Source: Immersiella caudata
Taxonomy: Eukaryota; Ascomycota; Sordariomycetes; Sordariales; Lasiosphaeriaceae
Length of the DNA: 64,000 bases
Assembly: GCA_030512335.1 (NCBI GenBank)
Contig: JAULSU010000001.1
Span: 1,116,001 to 1,180,000, forward strand
Reading direction: 5' to 3'
The notes under the pieces are model-generated. The model worked only from the letters and a program-made list of their open reading frames with translations. It was not told the DNA's origin and searched no databases. Each line of letters opens with the position of its first letter. Within the stretch, counting starts at the first letter, position 1. Below are positions 55,398-64,000 of this stretch, piece by piece. Made by a program: the position numbers and the translations under genes.

Positions 55398-56918
55398 GTT
55401 TGCAGTTTTGAGGGGTGCTTGGGTGGGTTTCTAAGGAGAGAATGGTAGGTTTGAGAGAGTGAAGTCTGGCGAAAAGAGTGGAAGGTGAATCGAGGTCCGC
55501 CCACACAGAATGGGGCTAGCCTTGCCCTCAAGGTGTCAAGTTGGGAGGTCAGGCTGGGAAGGGCCAAAAGCTTGGTGGGGAATAGAGACGTCATCTGTGG
55601 CGAGAATGTGGCTTGACCCTCGGTCGCACATGTTTAAGCGGTGGATCCCTGCAGGCCTGGACCACAGCGGTGGATCCTTCCACTCCTTCCCGCTGACGGC
55701 GCTGGAAGCCCCTCTATTGCATTGCTGTGGTCCAGAGCTGGAGCCGTCATCGATCTTGGCGTGCACACCGCACACAAAGCTTCCATTCGATGTCTTGTTC
55801 AATCTCGAGGTCTGCCTTTGACGCTCGGGTCTCTATCTCGGAGGGATGGATGGACGGCAGACGGGAGAGGATTCCCCAACAATATTGAGCGATATTCAAC
55901 AACATCCCAGCCGCCCCATCTCGTGTCGCCGCTTCATTGGGCGGGGTGACTCCAGGATAGCCGCCTTTGGGTACGTTTCAGGTCGGCTTGCCCTGTGACC
56001 GCTGGGCATGACTTTCTGGGGAAGGCCTGACACTGCTGTCCGTAGGTATTACTGCCCAACCTCCGCCAGTTTAGTGGAGGCGTTTTGCAGCCTGATGGAC
56101 GGATTCGTTGGCCGCAAGCTCGATCACCGCTGGGCCGGACCTGCGTCTGCGTTTGCGTTCAGACGGTGGTCCCCAAGCGTTGGCTCCCGTCTATTCTAGC
56201 TCAGGCTGCAGTGATGCCTGTTTGTTCTATCCCGGCATTCCATTCCCAGCGAAGAAATAAAACCTGGTCGACCCCTCCTTCCTCATTTCCTCGCATCACA
56301 GCTCATCTCCTGAGGTGAGCCTTAAATACCGAGCTCCTTCCTTTCTTCCTGCTTTCATCTTCACTCTGCTGTACCGTCCTCGAAACTGTTCCGTCGTCGA
56401 CGATTGCTTTGCTGCCTCGAGGCCAAGTAGTCCGTGACTAACGTGTCACCTGCCGATAATCCCGCACGTCACGACTCCCGTACCTCGAACTGGCGCGTAA
56501 TCTCACCCCGCCATTGTCCGTCCCCGCCAATCTCGAAAAGAAGAGTCCTCGAACAAGAGTCTTTGGTTCGCCCCTGCGCCTCTCTCTCGATATCTCGGAT
56601 ACCCTTTCTTCTCGTACTCTCCTCGCCTCCAGAAAGAAAGCCTCGGCTTTCGCAGTACATAGCATAGCCAATATAAAACGAGTTGTTGCACCCATTGCTT
56701 GGCCTCGAGCACCCGCTTCCCGCCCCATTCAGGCTTGTCCCGCTGATCATTACTACCGACCTTGCAACTCTGTCCGCATCTCAGTCTTCCGGAAGAAGCT
56801 GCCTTGATTTGGAGGATTGTCACGGCAGTTGTACTCAGTATTGCAGGTCAGCAACAACAGCGCTCTGGCTACCAGCAAGAACTAACACGAAATAACAGCA
56901 CCCTCACTACTTCCCACT
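55398..56918. promoter_or_regulatory. Promoter and spliced 5' leader of the 56.9-kb gene
   Basis: 1.5 kb between divergent starts. TTAAATA near 56,322-56,328 followed by a CT-rich stretch suggests a core promoter. A likely 5'-UTR intron is at 56847-56898 (52 nt): TTGCAG/GTCAGC donor, CTAACAC branch point, AACAG acceptor, ending 20 nt before the ATG. No other gene seen. Confidence 0.45.
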
Positions 56919-57752
56919 ATGGCAGTAGTTCACCCCAACATGCAGCAAGAGGAGCTTGCCGCTCTTTTTGCTCGGAACCTCACTTTCACCCAACCGGTCC
57001 CACTGCCGGAGCCGGTTCCGGTAGAAGCCCCGAAGGAGGAACCCAAGATCGTGTACATCTCGGCGCACTACAACCACTCAGCCCACGTCGCACGACATGA
57101 CGCGCAGCCCCCTGTCCAGCCGACCAGGCCTGCTTCCGAACCCCCGCAGCCTGAGCATTCAGCTGTGGAGCGAGTGTTGAGGAACCACGGCGTGGATCCC
57201 TCCTGTCTCTCGTCAGCTCAGCTGCAGCTGTTTAAGACGGTGGATGACCCGCAGAGGATCAAGCTCATGGAGCTTTGGCGCATGTGTCCCCCAACAAATT
57301 CGCTTGACAACCCCACCCTGGCTTGGAGCATGACGTCGGTGAGCCAAGAGGAGATTCTCGCCAAGATGCGATACGAACAGAGGCAGCGTGCTGAACAGGA
57401 GACCATCATGAGCCTCGACGGCACGCCTCTGACACCGATTCAGGGGGGAGATGGTCGCTGGATCTCGGCAACTTCGTCGTACGGCTACATGGAGCCGTAC
57501 ATGGCGACTGGATACGAGGAAATGGCACGCCGTGAGTATGAAGAGTCTGCCAGACGAGCATTCGCTGAGTCTATGGCGCAACCAAAGGACATGTACAACC
57601 AGCCCGACACTGTCATCGCTTCTACGAACTATAACCCAGCACACTCAGACCCGGTCTACAAGACCTCGGCTGCGGACTGGCGACGACAAGAGGCCATGGC
57701 GGATCAGTACGGCCGTATGATGGCGATGCGGCAAGACGAGGAGATGCTCTAG
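56919..57752 (+). CDS. Uncharacterised 277-aa protein
   Basis: Single coding exon; start MAVVHPNMQQEELAALFARN. I do not recognise a named domain. Visible: a Pro/Glu-rich N-terminal third (VPLPEPVPVEAPKEEP), then a compact-looking block around residues 86-150 (AVERVLRNHGVDPSCLSSAQLQLFKTVDDPQRIKLMELWRMCPP and a WSMTSVSQEEILAKMRYEQRQRAEQE helix), then a Tyr/Met/Glu-rich tail containing YEEMARREYEESARRAFAESM. No signal peptide or membrane span. Codon use, a spliced leader, and a helix-forming core argue that it is real. It is probably a fungus-specific protein expressed from a long leader. Confidence 0.75.
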   Translation: MAVVHPNMQQEELAALFARNLTFTQPVPLPEPVPVEAPKEEPKIVYISAHYNHSAHVARHDAQPPVQPTRPASEPPQPEHSAVERVLRNHGVDPSCLSSAQLQLFKTVDDPQRIKLMELWRMCPPTNSLDNPTLAWSMTSVSQEEILAKMRYEQRQRAEQETIMSLDGTPLTPIQGGDGRWISATSSYGYMEPYMATGYEEMARREYEESARRAFAESMAQPKDMYNQPDTVIASTNYNPAHSDPVYKTSAADWRRQEAMADQYGRMMAMRQDEEML

Positions 57753-58793
57753 ATCCTCAGAGGATCTCGTACATAATATCGCGCTTATGATTACATAGAG
57801 ACTGACTTGTTGGCATGGAATGATCATTATCAGGATTACCGTTTTCGGATTTTTAAGGAGCAAACATGGATACGAAATTGATGGGCTACACAATGCATGA
57901 GGTTGTAAAGAGGAAACTTTGAGCCTTTCACAAGACTGCACACTGTTTATTCACTTTTGCACGGTAGCATGGGAGTAATGGAGCAGTTTGCATCTAGTAC
58001 TATGTCTTGATATGGACAAGCCTCATGAGGGTAAGTCTGACTTCCGTTGCTGGCTTGGAAAGGCAGGAAGTTCTTGCCGAACTATTTGTTTGCCGCTCTC
58101 TTCTAGCTCTGCCCCTCCCTTCGTGACAGTCTCAGTGTTTCCACTTAGCTTGATGGTAGGGCTCAGGCATATCTGTCGTTCTCACCAACTTCACATCTAG
58201 TTTCTTCTCAAGTTGAAGTGAAGTTACGAGGCAGTAAAAAGACAACCTGACCAGAAAGATCACTCAACGGTTCAGTGCTATTTTGAAGAACCAACTCATC
58301 TGAGATCTTGAAGTGTTGTGATGAAGCGGAGCGAGTGTATGGCAGCAGATGAGACCCTCAAACTCAAATTACGAAGAAAATTGCATAGCTATCCGTGAAA
58401 GAGGTTTCTCCAAATAGACCAGCCTAGTCATGTTCACGAGGTCTGGTTATTCGACCATCAACTTCTTTGTCAAAGGAGCGTCAGGGTCAGGGTCGGTGAG
58501 CATAAAAGTGGGTCTTTGGTGTGTGGCTGGTGAGGAACCGAGGTGGCTCATGCTCCCAACGCGCCACGCCAAGAGCCCCAAGCTCAGGTACCTTCAGCGA
58601 ACGCAACGCGCAGCTCCAGGCTGCCTGATGAAGCTCAATCCAGCGACGGCGCCAGCAACAGTCCGCATCTGCATCTCCAACCCCAACCTCCCACGACCAC
58701 TCCGAATAGCATAGCGCCTGTCCGCTCAGAATAATCCACACCTCGACCCATTTGCCTTCCGAATAAGCTCACAGTTCCACAAATCCGCCCACA
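57753..58793. other. Intergenic region, 3' flank and PRE10 promoter
   Basis: No gene in 1.0 kb. The last about 150 bases before the PRE10 ATG contain CCACGACCACTCCGAAT and a GC-poor leader; no proteasome-control element of the yeast type (GGTGGCAAA) was found. Confidence 0.5.
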
Positions 58794-59849
58794 ATGGTAA
58801 TGCTTCAACCTTCCCTTCCCTGGCATGGCCGCATCGAAATGCACCTCCGAGCTTGCCCGCTTCTTCTCGGAATCAGGTAGCTAACGCCCCGGCCAAAAAA
58901 CAGACTTCGATAGGAACGGGCTACGATCTCGGAAACTCCATCTTCTCCCCCGATGGCCGCAACTTCCAGGTCGAATACGCCGTGAAGGCGGTCGAGAACG
59001 GCGGCACCTCGGTCGGCATCCGATGCAAGGAGGGCGTCGTGCTAGCAGTCGAGAAGGTCGTTGCGTCGAAGCTCCTCAAGCCGGGCGCCAACAAGCGCAT
59101 AGCCACCGTAGATAGGCACCTGGGCGTCGTACGTGCCTTCCTAGGCTTTCCTTGGAACAAGGCGGACAGAAAGCTAACAAACACAGGTATACTCCGGTAT
59201 GGTCCCCGATGGCCGACACTTTGTCGACCGCGCGCGTGACGAGGCCCGCGCCTGGCGCGACACTTTCAAGAGCCCCATCCCCACCGCCGATCTGGCCAGC
59301 CGCATGGGCGGGTACATGCAAGCTTACACCCTGTACCAAAGCGTGCGACCCTTCGGCATCACCGCCATCGTCGGTGGCTTCGACAGCGAGCTGGAATCGC
59401 CCGTAGACGGCGAGGTCGGTCAAGGCCCATCTGTTGGCGCTGGTGGTAAGGCACAGGACAAGGACTATGGCGGACCGTTCCTTTACATGATTGAGCCGTC
59501 GGGTCTGTACTGGGGATACTACGGCGCGGCGACTGGCAAGGGGCGACAAGCGGCGAAGGCCGAGCTCGAGAAGCTTGATCTCAACGGGGACGGCGCGGCG
59601 TCGCTGACGCTGGAGCAAGCGGTCAAGGAGGCGGCGCGTATTATCTACGTTGCGCACGACGACAGCAAGGACAAAGACTTTGAGCTCGAGATGAGCTGGA
59701 TCAGCGGTACCAACGGTCCGACCAAGGGCAAGCACCAAGAGGTTCCCAAGGCGCTGCGGGAGGAGGCCGAGCGGCTGGCCAAGAAGTCGCTCCAGGACAG
59801 CGACGACGAGGATGATGACAAGAAGGAGGATGATAAGATGGAGGAGTAG
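58794..59849 (+). CDS. PRE10: 20S proteasome alpha7 subunit (PRE10 / PSMA3)
   Basis: Exons 58794-58796, 58904-59128 and 59187-59849; introns of 107 and 58 nt. Exon 1 is just the ATG, followed by GTAATG; a GCTAAC branch point and CAG precede exon 2, giving MTSIGTGYDLGNSIFSPDGR, the expected alpha7 N-terminus. The protein is 296 aa, with the alpha-subunit signature GYDLGNSIFSPDGRNFQVEYAVKAVENG, VRPFGITAIVGG, and EPSGLYWGYYGAATGKGRQAAKAELEKL. The C-terminus is a long acidic tail (DSDDEDDDKKEDDKMEE), as in other alpha7 subunits. Alpha rings gate substrate entry to the core particle. An alternative unspliced start at 58853 would add an unrelated N-terminus. Confidence 0.95.
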
Positions 59850-60172
59850 AGTTTCACGAAGGCTGGCGTTTGGCAGACGGCGTGATGAGCGGGAAATGTA
59901 CTTGTACAAAACACAGGCCAGTCGTGACGGTCCGACTGGAAGGGTGGAAGATAGACTAATTTCCATCATGCATTGAGGCCGAAGAGATATCACCTGTGAA
60001 TGTGAAGTGCACGGCGTGGCTGTCGGCATGTTCTTGACAATCGCCATGATCATGAGGATGGTGTATTCAGGTATCAAATATCTATGACCAGACAATCATA
60101 CCACAACAGCATTGCTATCTATTATGCGGAGGAAGTAACCAACCATCGGACAACCATGCTGCGACGCCAACC
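59850..60172. other. Shared 3' region of PRE10 and POL5
   Basis: 323 bp between convergent stop codons; only 3' flanking sequence recognised. Confidence 0.5.
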
Positions 60173-63100
60173 CTACTTGTCATCCACCTCTTCCTCCGCA
60201 GCCGCAGCAGTCGCCGTAGTTCTTGCCGCGCTCGCATGGCTCTGGCACCACTGCAACCAGTCGGAGAAGAACGCCTGCTGGATCTTGACCGTCCCTTCAA
60301 ACCACTTCAGCTGTGTCTGCGCGTACAGCTCAAAGACACCCTCTCTTGTTTCCTTGTTTGCGCAGAGCACGGATGCCACTGCCAAACTAGAGGTGGATAC
60401 GGCCTTGGCGAAGGCATGGGAAGGGTCCTTCGATGCCTCGTGATGAATCTCCTTGAGAAGCTCCGTAAGCTGCTCAGCTTCGATATCATCGTTCTCGACG
60501 TGGCTACTCCGCGCCTTCTTGAGTGACTTGGAGAAGTTGTGGATAGTTTCGCAGGCCTTGTTGACCAGAGGTTTAGCCGTAGTAGTGCGGATGAGTTGTA
60601 GCAGGGGCAGGAGGGTGTCGAAGGCGAGGGGGTTGAGTACGGCAGCCTCTTTCTTGACGAAGATGGCGAGGAGGTCGAGGATGCGGTGCTTGAAGTTGAC
60701 GACTGTATCCTTGGCCTCCTTCTTTTCCTTTTTCTTGCTGGTTGTCTTGACGCGCTGCTTGAAGATCTCGACGAGTTTGGCATCGACCTCCATCATATCG
60801 GAGTCGCTCATGTCAGACCCGTCGTCGGAAGACTCTGCATCTGCGTCCTTGTCGAGCCTGTGGCTGTTGAGAACCTCGGCCAGGGCGTTGTCCAGAGCAT
60901 CAAGGGCCTCTTGGTCCTTGTCCTTCGCTTCAGTCTCATCCTTGTCTTCATCATCAAACTCTTCGTCGCTGTCTTCTGGCGCTTCAGACCCTGCGTCCTC
61001 GAGATCCACAATCTCAACGTCTGAGTCAAGCTCCTCCTCATCACTGCCGTCATCACTACCCGCGTCGGCATCTGCCATATCCTCATCCTCCGTGCTGAAT
61101 AGCGCTTGTTGGCCCTTCTCACTCTCGTCCGTCTCAAGGGGGTCGGTAAGGAGGCTGAGTGCTTCTGCAGACATGAGAGGCGTGAAGGCCTCAAATACCT
61201 GCTGCGAAACTTGACGCATCAGAGACGAAGGGCGAGAGACCATGGCAAGGAGAATCTCCACCAAGAACTCTGAAACGCCTTCCTCGCCAGACAACTTGTT
61301 GTAGCACTCCTCAAGCTCGTCAAATAACTCCATAGCATCTGGGTCGCGGTTGTGGAATTGCAAGATTCCAACTGCATGCAACAGAGCGAGCGCTTGCCGC
61401 TGAGCTCGGTTGCACTCTGTCTCCTTAGCGGGATCCAGCAGCTCCCTAAGCCGCTCGTACGCATGCAGCATCGCTGCCCAGGCGGTCTCATCATCCTCCT
61501 CGCCCTTCTCGGCGTCAATCGACAAGATGGCACCGCAAAGATCCCCGAAGTCCTCGGGTCTTCTTGCTAACTTCGAGAAAGCGGCTGTGCACTTGACTCG
61601 AAGGGCCTCTTTGGTGTTCATGGGAACCGAGTCATTGGAGTACGCAAGCTCCGTGAGCAACTTCATCGCGGTACCAGGAACAGATTTGCTTGAATCCTCG
61701 ACATCGGACTCTGGGGGGGCACTGGCTAACCTAGAAAGATAAAATCCAAGAGCCTGATAGTACTTCTCCTCGTCTAATCCGCTCTTGGAAGGATCCTTCA
61801 ACTTCAACAACTTGACAACGGCTTTGACGGTCGCTGGGGTTGTTTGTTGAAGGATCTTGTTTACTGTCTTCGTGTTCGTCCGCTGGTCGAAGTTGTATGC
61901 ACCATGCTCACTGAGAAGTTGCTTCAAGACCGTTGGGAGAATTTCAGGATGCTTCTCCACCGTGGTTTCGATGCCTTTCAAGGCCTTGAGGGCCGCACGA
62001 TGCAGGTACCGGTCCTCTCGGGCTGCCTGGTTCATCAGGCAACCCACAAAGTTCTGGCTGAAGAGAGCTGTGACCATTTCAGGGAAGCTTGCGGTACCCT
62101 CAAGCAATTTTTGGAAGATCATAAAGCCGGAGAACTTTTGGTTGTCGGATGAAGTCTTGGAGAAGAAGCCCTCTGCGTACATGTCAGTCCGAGTATTCAC
62201 CCAAACCTATGGGTGCACTTACCATCGACAATCCGCTTCCAGAATACCTTAAACTCAACAGCAGCCTCTCTTTGCTCCTCCTTCGCAAGCTTGGCGAAGT
62301 GCGCGAGGATTAGATCCCAAACGAAGTGAAGCTGTGCAGACCACGCGCCTTGCTTAGGCTTCGCCCCCTGCTGTTCGGCTGGCTCTCTACCACTATCCTT
62401 GAGGACTGGTGGTAAGGCCTGAAGCGAGGCAGGCGCCAAAGGATTCTTCCACGGTTGAGCGGGAACCGTCATGTCCGGGAAACGATCCAGCGCCGCAATC
62501 CAGATGCCAACGCCCTCAGGGGTCTTGGCAAACCCTTGCTCCGCTAGCTTTTCCAGCGTCTTCTCAACCAGCTTCTTCTTCATCTCCGAGATCGCTTGGA
62601 CTATGACATAGCCACACTGCGACTTTAACCAAGATTTTTTGGTTGCGAGGCTCAGAAGGAGGTCCAAAACCGCCAACCATCTCCGCTTATCGGCAAACAG
62701 TATCCCCGACCTAACAAAGCACTCGACTCCGAAGAGCTGTCCAAAATACCGGTCTCTTTCCTCTTGTCCAGGAATATTGCCACCAGCCTGCGTCTTCTCA
62801 ACCAAAATACTCAGAACCTTGTCAAAGGCCAACCCAGGGTACTTCTCGCTCGCCAGGTCCTTGTCCCCAAACAGCTGACCCAGAATCTCAGTCAAGACTA
62901 GACTGAACCCCAGGCGTGAAGCGTTCCTCCCGCTGGCGAGACCACGGAACAAGCGCTTGTCGAGATGGCGCACCAGGACGGGCTCAGGCACAGCATCTCC
63001 GCCCAGCAGTCCGGATATTATCGCATCTGCGGCGGTGATGCGCTCGGAGACGTCTTCGCTTCCCAGGAGCTCATAGAGCTCAAGCTCCCTCTTGCGGTCT

Positions 63101-63261
63101 TGGACGGTAGGGTGTTCGCTGAAGGGCGACTTGTCGAGCGCCTTTGCCTTTGTCTTGGTCGAGCTATTGGTTTGCTCAGGGGCATTCTTGGTTCGTTTTT
63201 GCGATGGTTGAGTGTCGTTCTGGCCAGCTTCCTTGGCGGCGCGCTTTCTTTTGCTGCCCAT
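60173..63261 (-). CDS. POL5: POL5 / MYBBP1A-like nucleolar protein
   Basis: Exons 63261-62223 and 62172-60173 join across a 50-nt GT-AG intron (phase 1) to 1012 aa, close to yeast Pol5 (1022 aa). Despite the name DNA polymerase V/phi it acts in rRNA production and ribosome assembly in the nucleolus. Visible: a basic N-terminus (MGSKRKRAAKEAG), then helical-repeat sequence with the family blocks LVRHLDKRLFRGLASGR, ARLGFSLVLTE-like and YFGQLFGVECFVRSGILF; around the splice VDEGFFSKTSSDNQKFSGF; and a central acidic domain of Asp/Glu/Ser clusters (about residues 715-800), followed by a Lys-rich stretch and more helical repeats. No polymerase active-site motif is evident, as expected for the family. 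Confidence 0.93.
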
Positions 63262-64000
63262 CTCTGCTGGTGAAATTTTGGTTTATTTCTATATTGGGGC
63301 CGTGAAGGTTGCTTCACGAAGCCAATTGAGCGAGTCTGGAAATTTTAGCGGGGCACGTTTACTGCCGAATTTGACCGCCTGTGTCTCCAGTTTTGATATG
63401 CATGAAGACGTCGAGGCGAGCCAGGGTTCCTTGTGATGTTTATGCGAATATCTTGCCCCGCAAATTGCATGGCTGTCAACGACCAACAACCCCACAAACC
63501 ATCTCACATTGCTCGAAAATAAAACAGAAGAGTGTCCATTTACTCTCCTAAATGTGTTCGAGGGAGTATGGAACGCGCACAAGTCGGTTATTCCAAAAGC
63601 TGCTGTACAGTTTGTTGTGGACACTGGTAAACTTTGATACCAAAACTCCACTCCAGACCCATCTTCAACTTTGATCCCCAGTTTGAATCCACGTGTTGTC
63701 GGCCTTGAAGCAAAATAACGGAGGCGAAAAAAACACAGTCTTGAGATGCAAAGAGCATCTGAACTCGGTACACCACTGCTTCTGGCTCCAACAAGCCAGT
63801 TTCGGCTGAATATACGATAAAGTTCCATCTCAAGGTGGTCACCCCTTGACAGTCCGAGTCTCCAATGTCATAATGAGCATCGGCCGATATTTGTATCAGC
63901 TGTTGGTAGCCTCATTGATCTCACGATAATCGTGTGGTACTTGACCAAAATGATACGTCAGCCTCTGGAGGTAGTTGAGGTTCGCCCCTCCGCACTGAAG
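63262..64000. other. POL5 upstream region to window end
   Basis: 739 bp. It includes the presumed POL5 promoter. A 179-codon minus-strand ORF (63289-63828) has no recognisable domain and lies where the promoter must be; not called. A gene could start beyond the window edge. Confidence 0.5.

Noticed and set aside
60453..61214. 253-codon Ser-rich ORF opposite POL5
   Set aside because: Mirror of the acidic Asp/Glu-rich domain of POL5 read on the other strand, which gives Ser/Leu-rich antisense frames.
63289..63828. 179-codon minus-strand ORF upstream of POL5
   Set aside because: No recognisable domain and it occupies the POL5 promoter on the same strand; could be reconsidered with transcript data.
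1..64000. CRISPR array, operon-type or secondary-metabolite cluster
   Set aside because: The window is eukaryotic; no spaced repeats were seen, and no polyketide synthase, NRPS or terpene synthase genes are present.

Overview
The window reads as euchromatic chromosome from a filamentous ascomycete (Pezizomycotina, probably Sordariomycetes). Supporting signs are many genes with short introns (about 45-110 nt, one of 190 nt) with GTRNGT donors and CTAAC-type branch points, a HET-domain gene, a hAT element with a DUF659-type transposase, intron-bearing tRNA-Leu genes, and single-copy housekeeping proteins closest in layout to filamentous-fungal versions. No species can be named from the sequence alone. 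Protein identities come from recognising family motifs by eye; no database search was run.

Layout. 1-9.5 kb has no supportable gene. 10.3-11.9 kb is a Cps1-type GT2 polysaccharide synthase with a long pyrimidine-rich leader. 11.9-19.2 kb is a second gene-poor stretch. 19.2-24.4 kb holds a P-loop kinase-like protein, a Pro/Ser-rich protein with a BTB-like tail, and GWT1 (GPI inositol acyltransferase). 28.3-31.9 kb is a KIN4-type kinase. 33.4-41.8 kb is dense: HAD hydrolase, RRN9-like Pol I factor, NOP7/pescadillo, PIG-U (GPI transamidase) and a SPRY protein. 42.46-44.84 kb is an apparently complete hAT transposon with matching terminal inverted repeats and a perfect 8-bp target duplication. 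45.2-49.4 kb holds a HET protein and a Ca2+/H+ exchanger with an unusually long central loop. 51.3-51.8 kb holds two convergent intron-containing tRNA-Leu genes. 52.6-63.3 kb holds ERJ5, a second J-domain protein, an unknown conserved-looking protein, proteasome alpha7 (PRE10) and POL5.

The genes do not form a biosynthetic cluster. Loose themes are ribosome biogenesis (NOP7, RRN9-like, POL5), GPI anchoring and wall building (GWT1, PIG-U, polysaccharide synthase) and protein quality control (ERJ5, J protein, PRE10). Exon structures below were assembled by hand from splice signals, reading-frame continuity and family expectations. The most notable items are the intact hAT element, the HET gene with an in-frame TGA followed by an open acidic plus membrane-segment tail, the inverted tRNA-Leu pair, a GC-AG intron in ERJ5, a start codon isolated by an intron in PRE10, and repeated long poly-G/poly-C runs confined to the gene-poor stretches.
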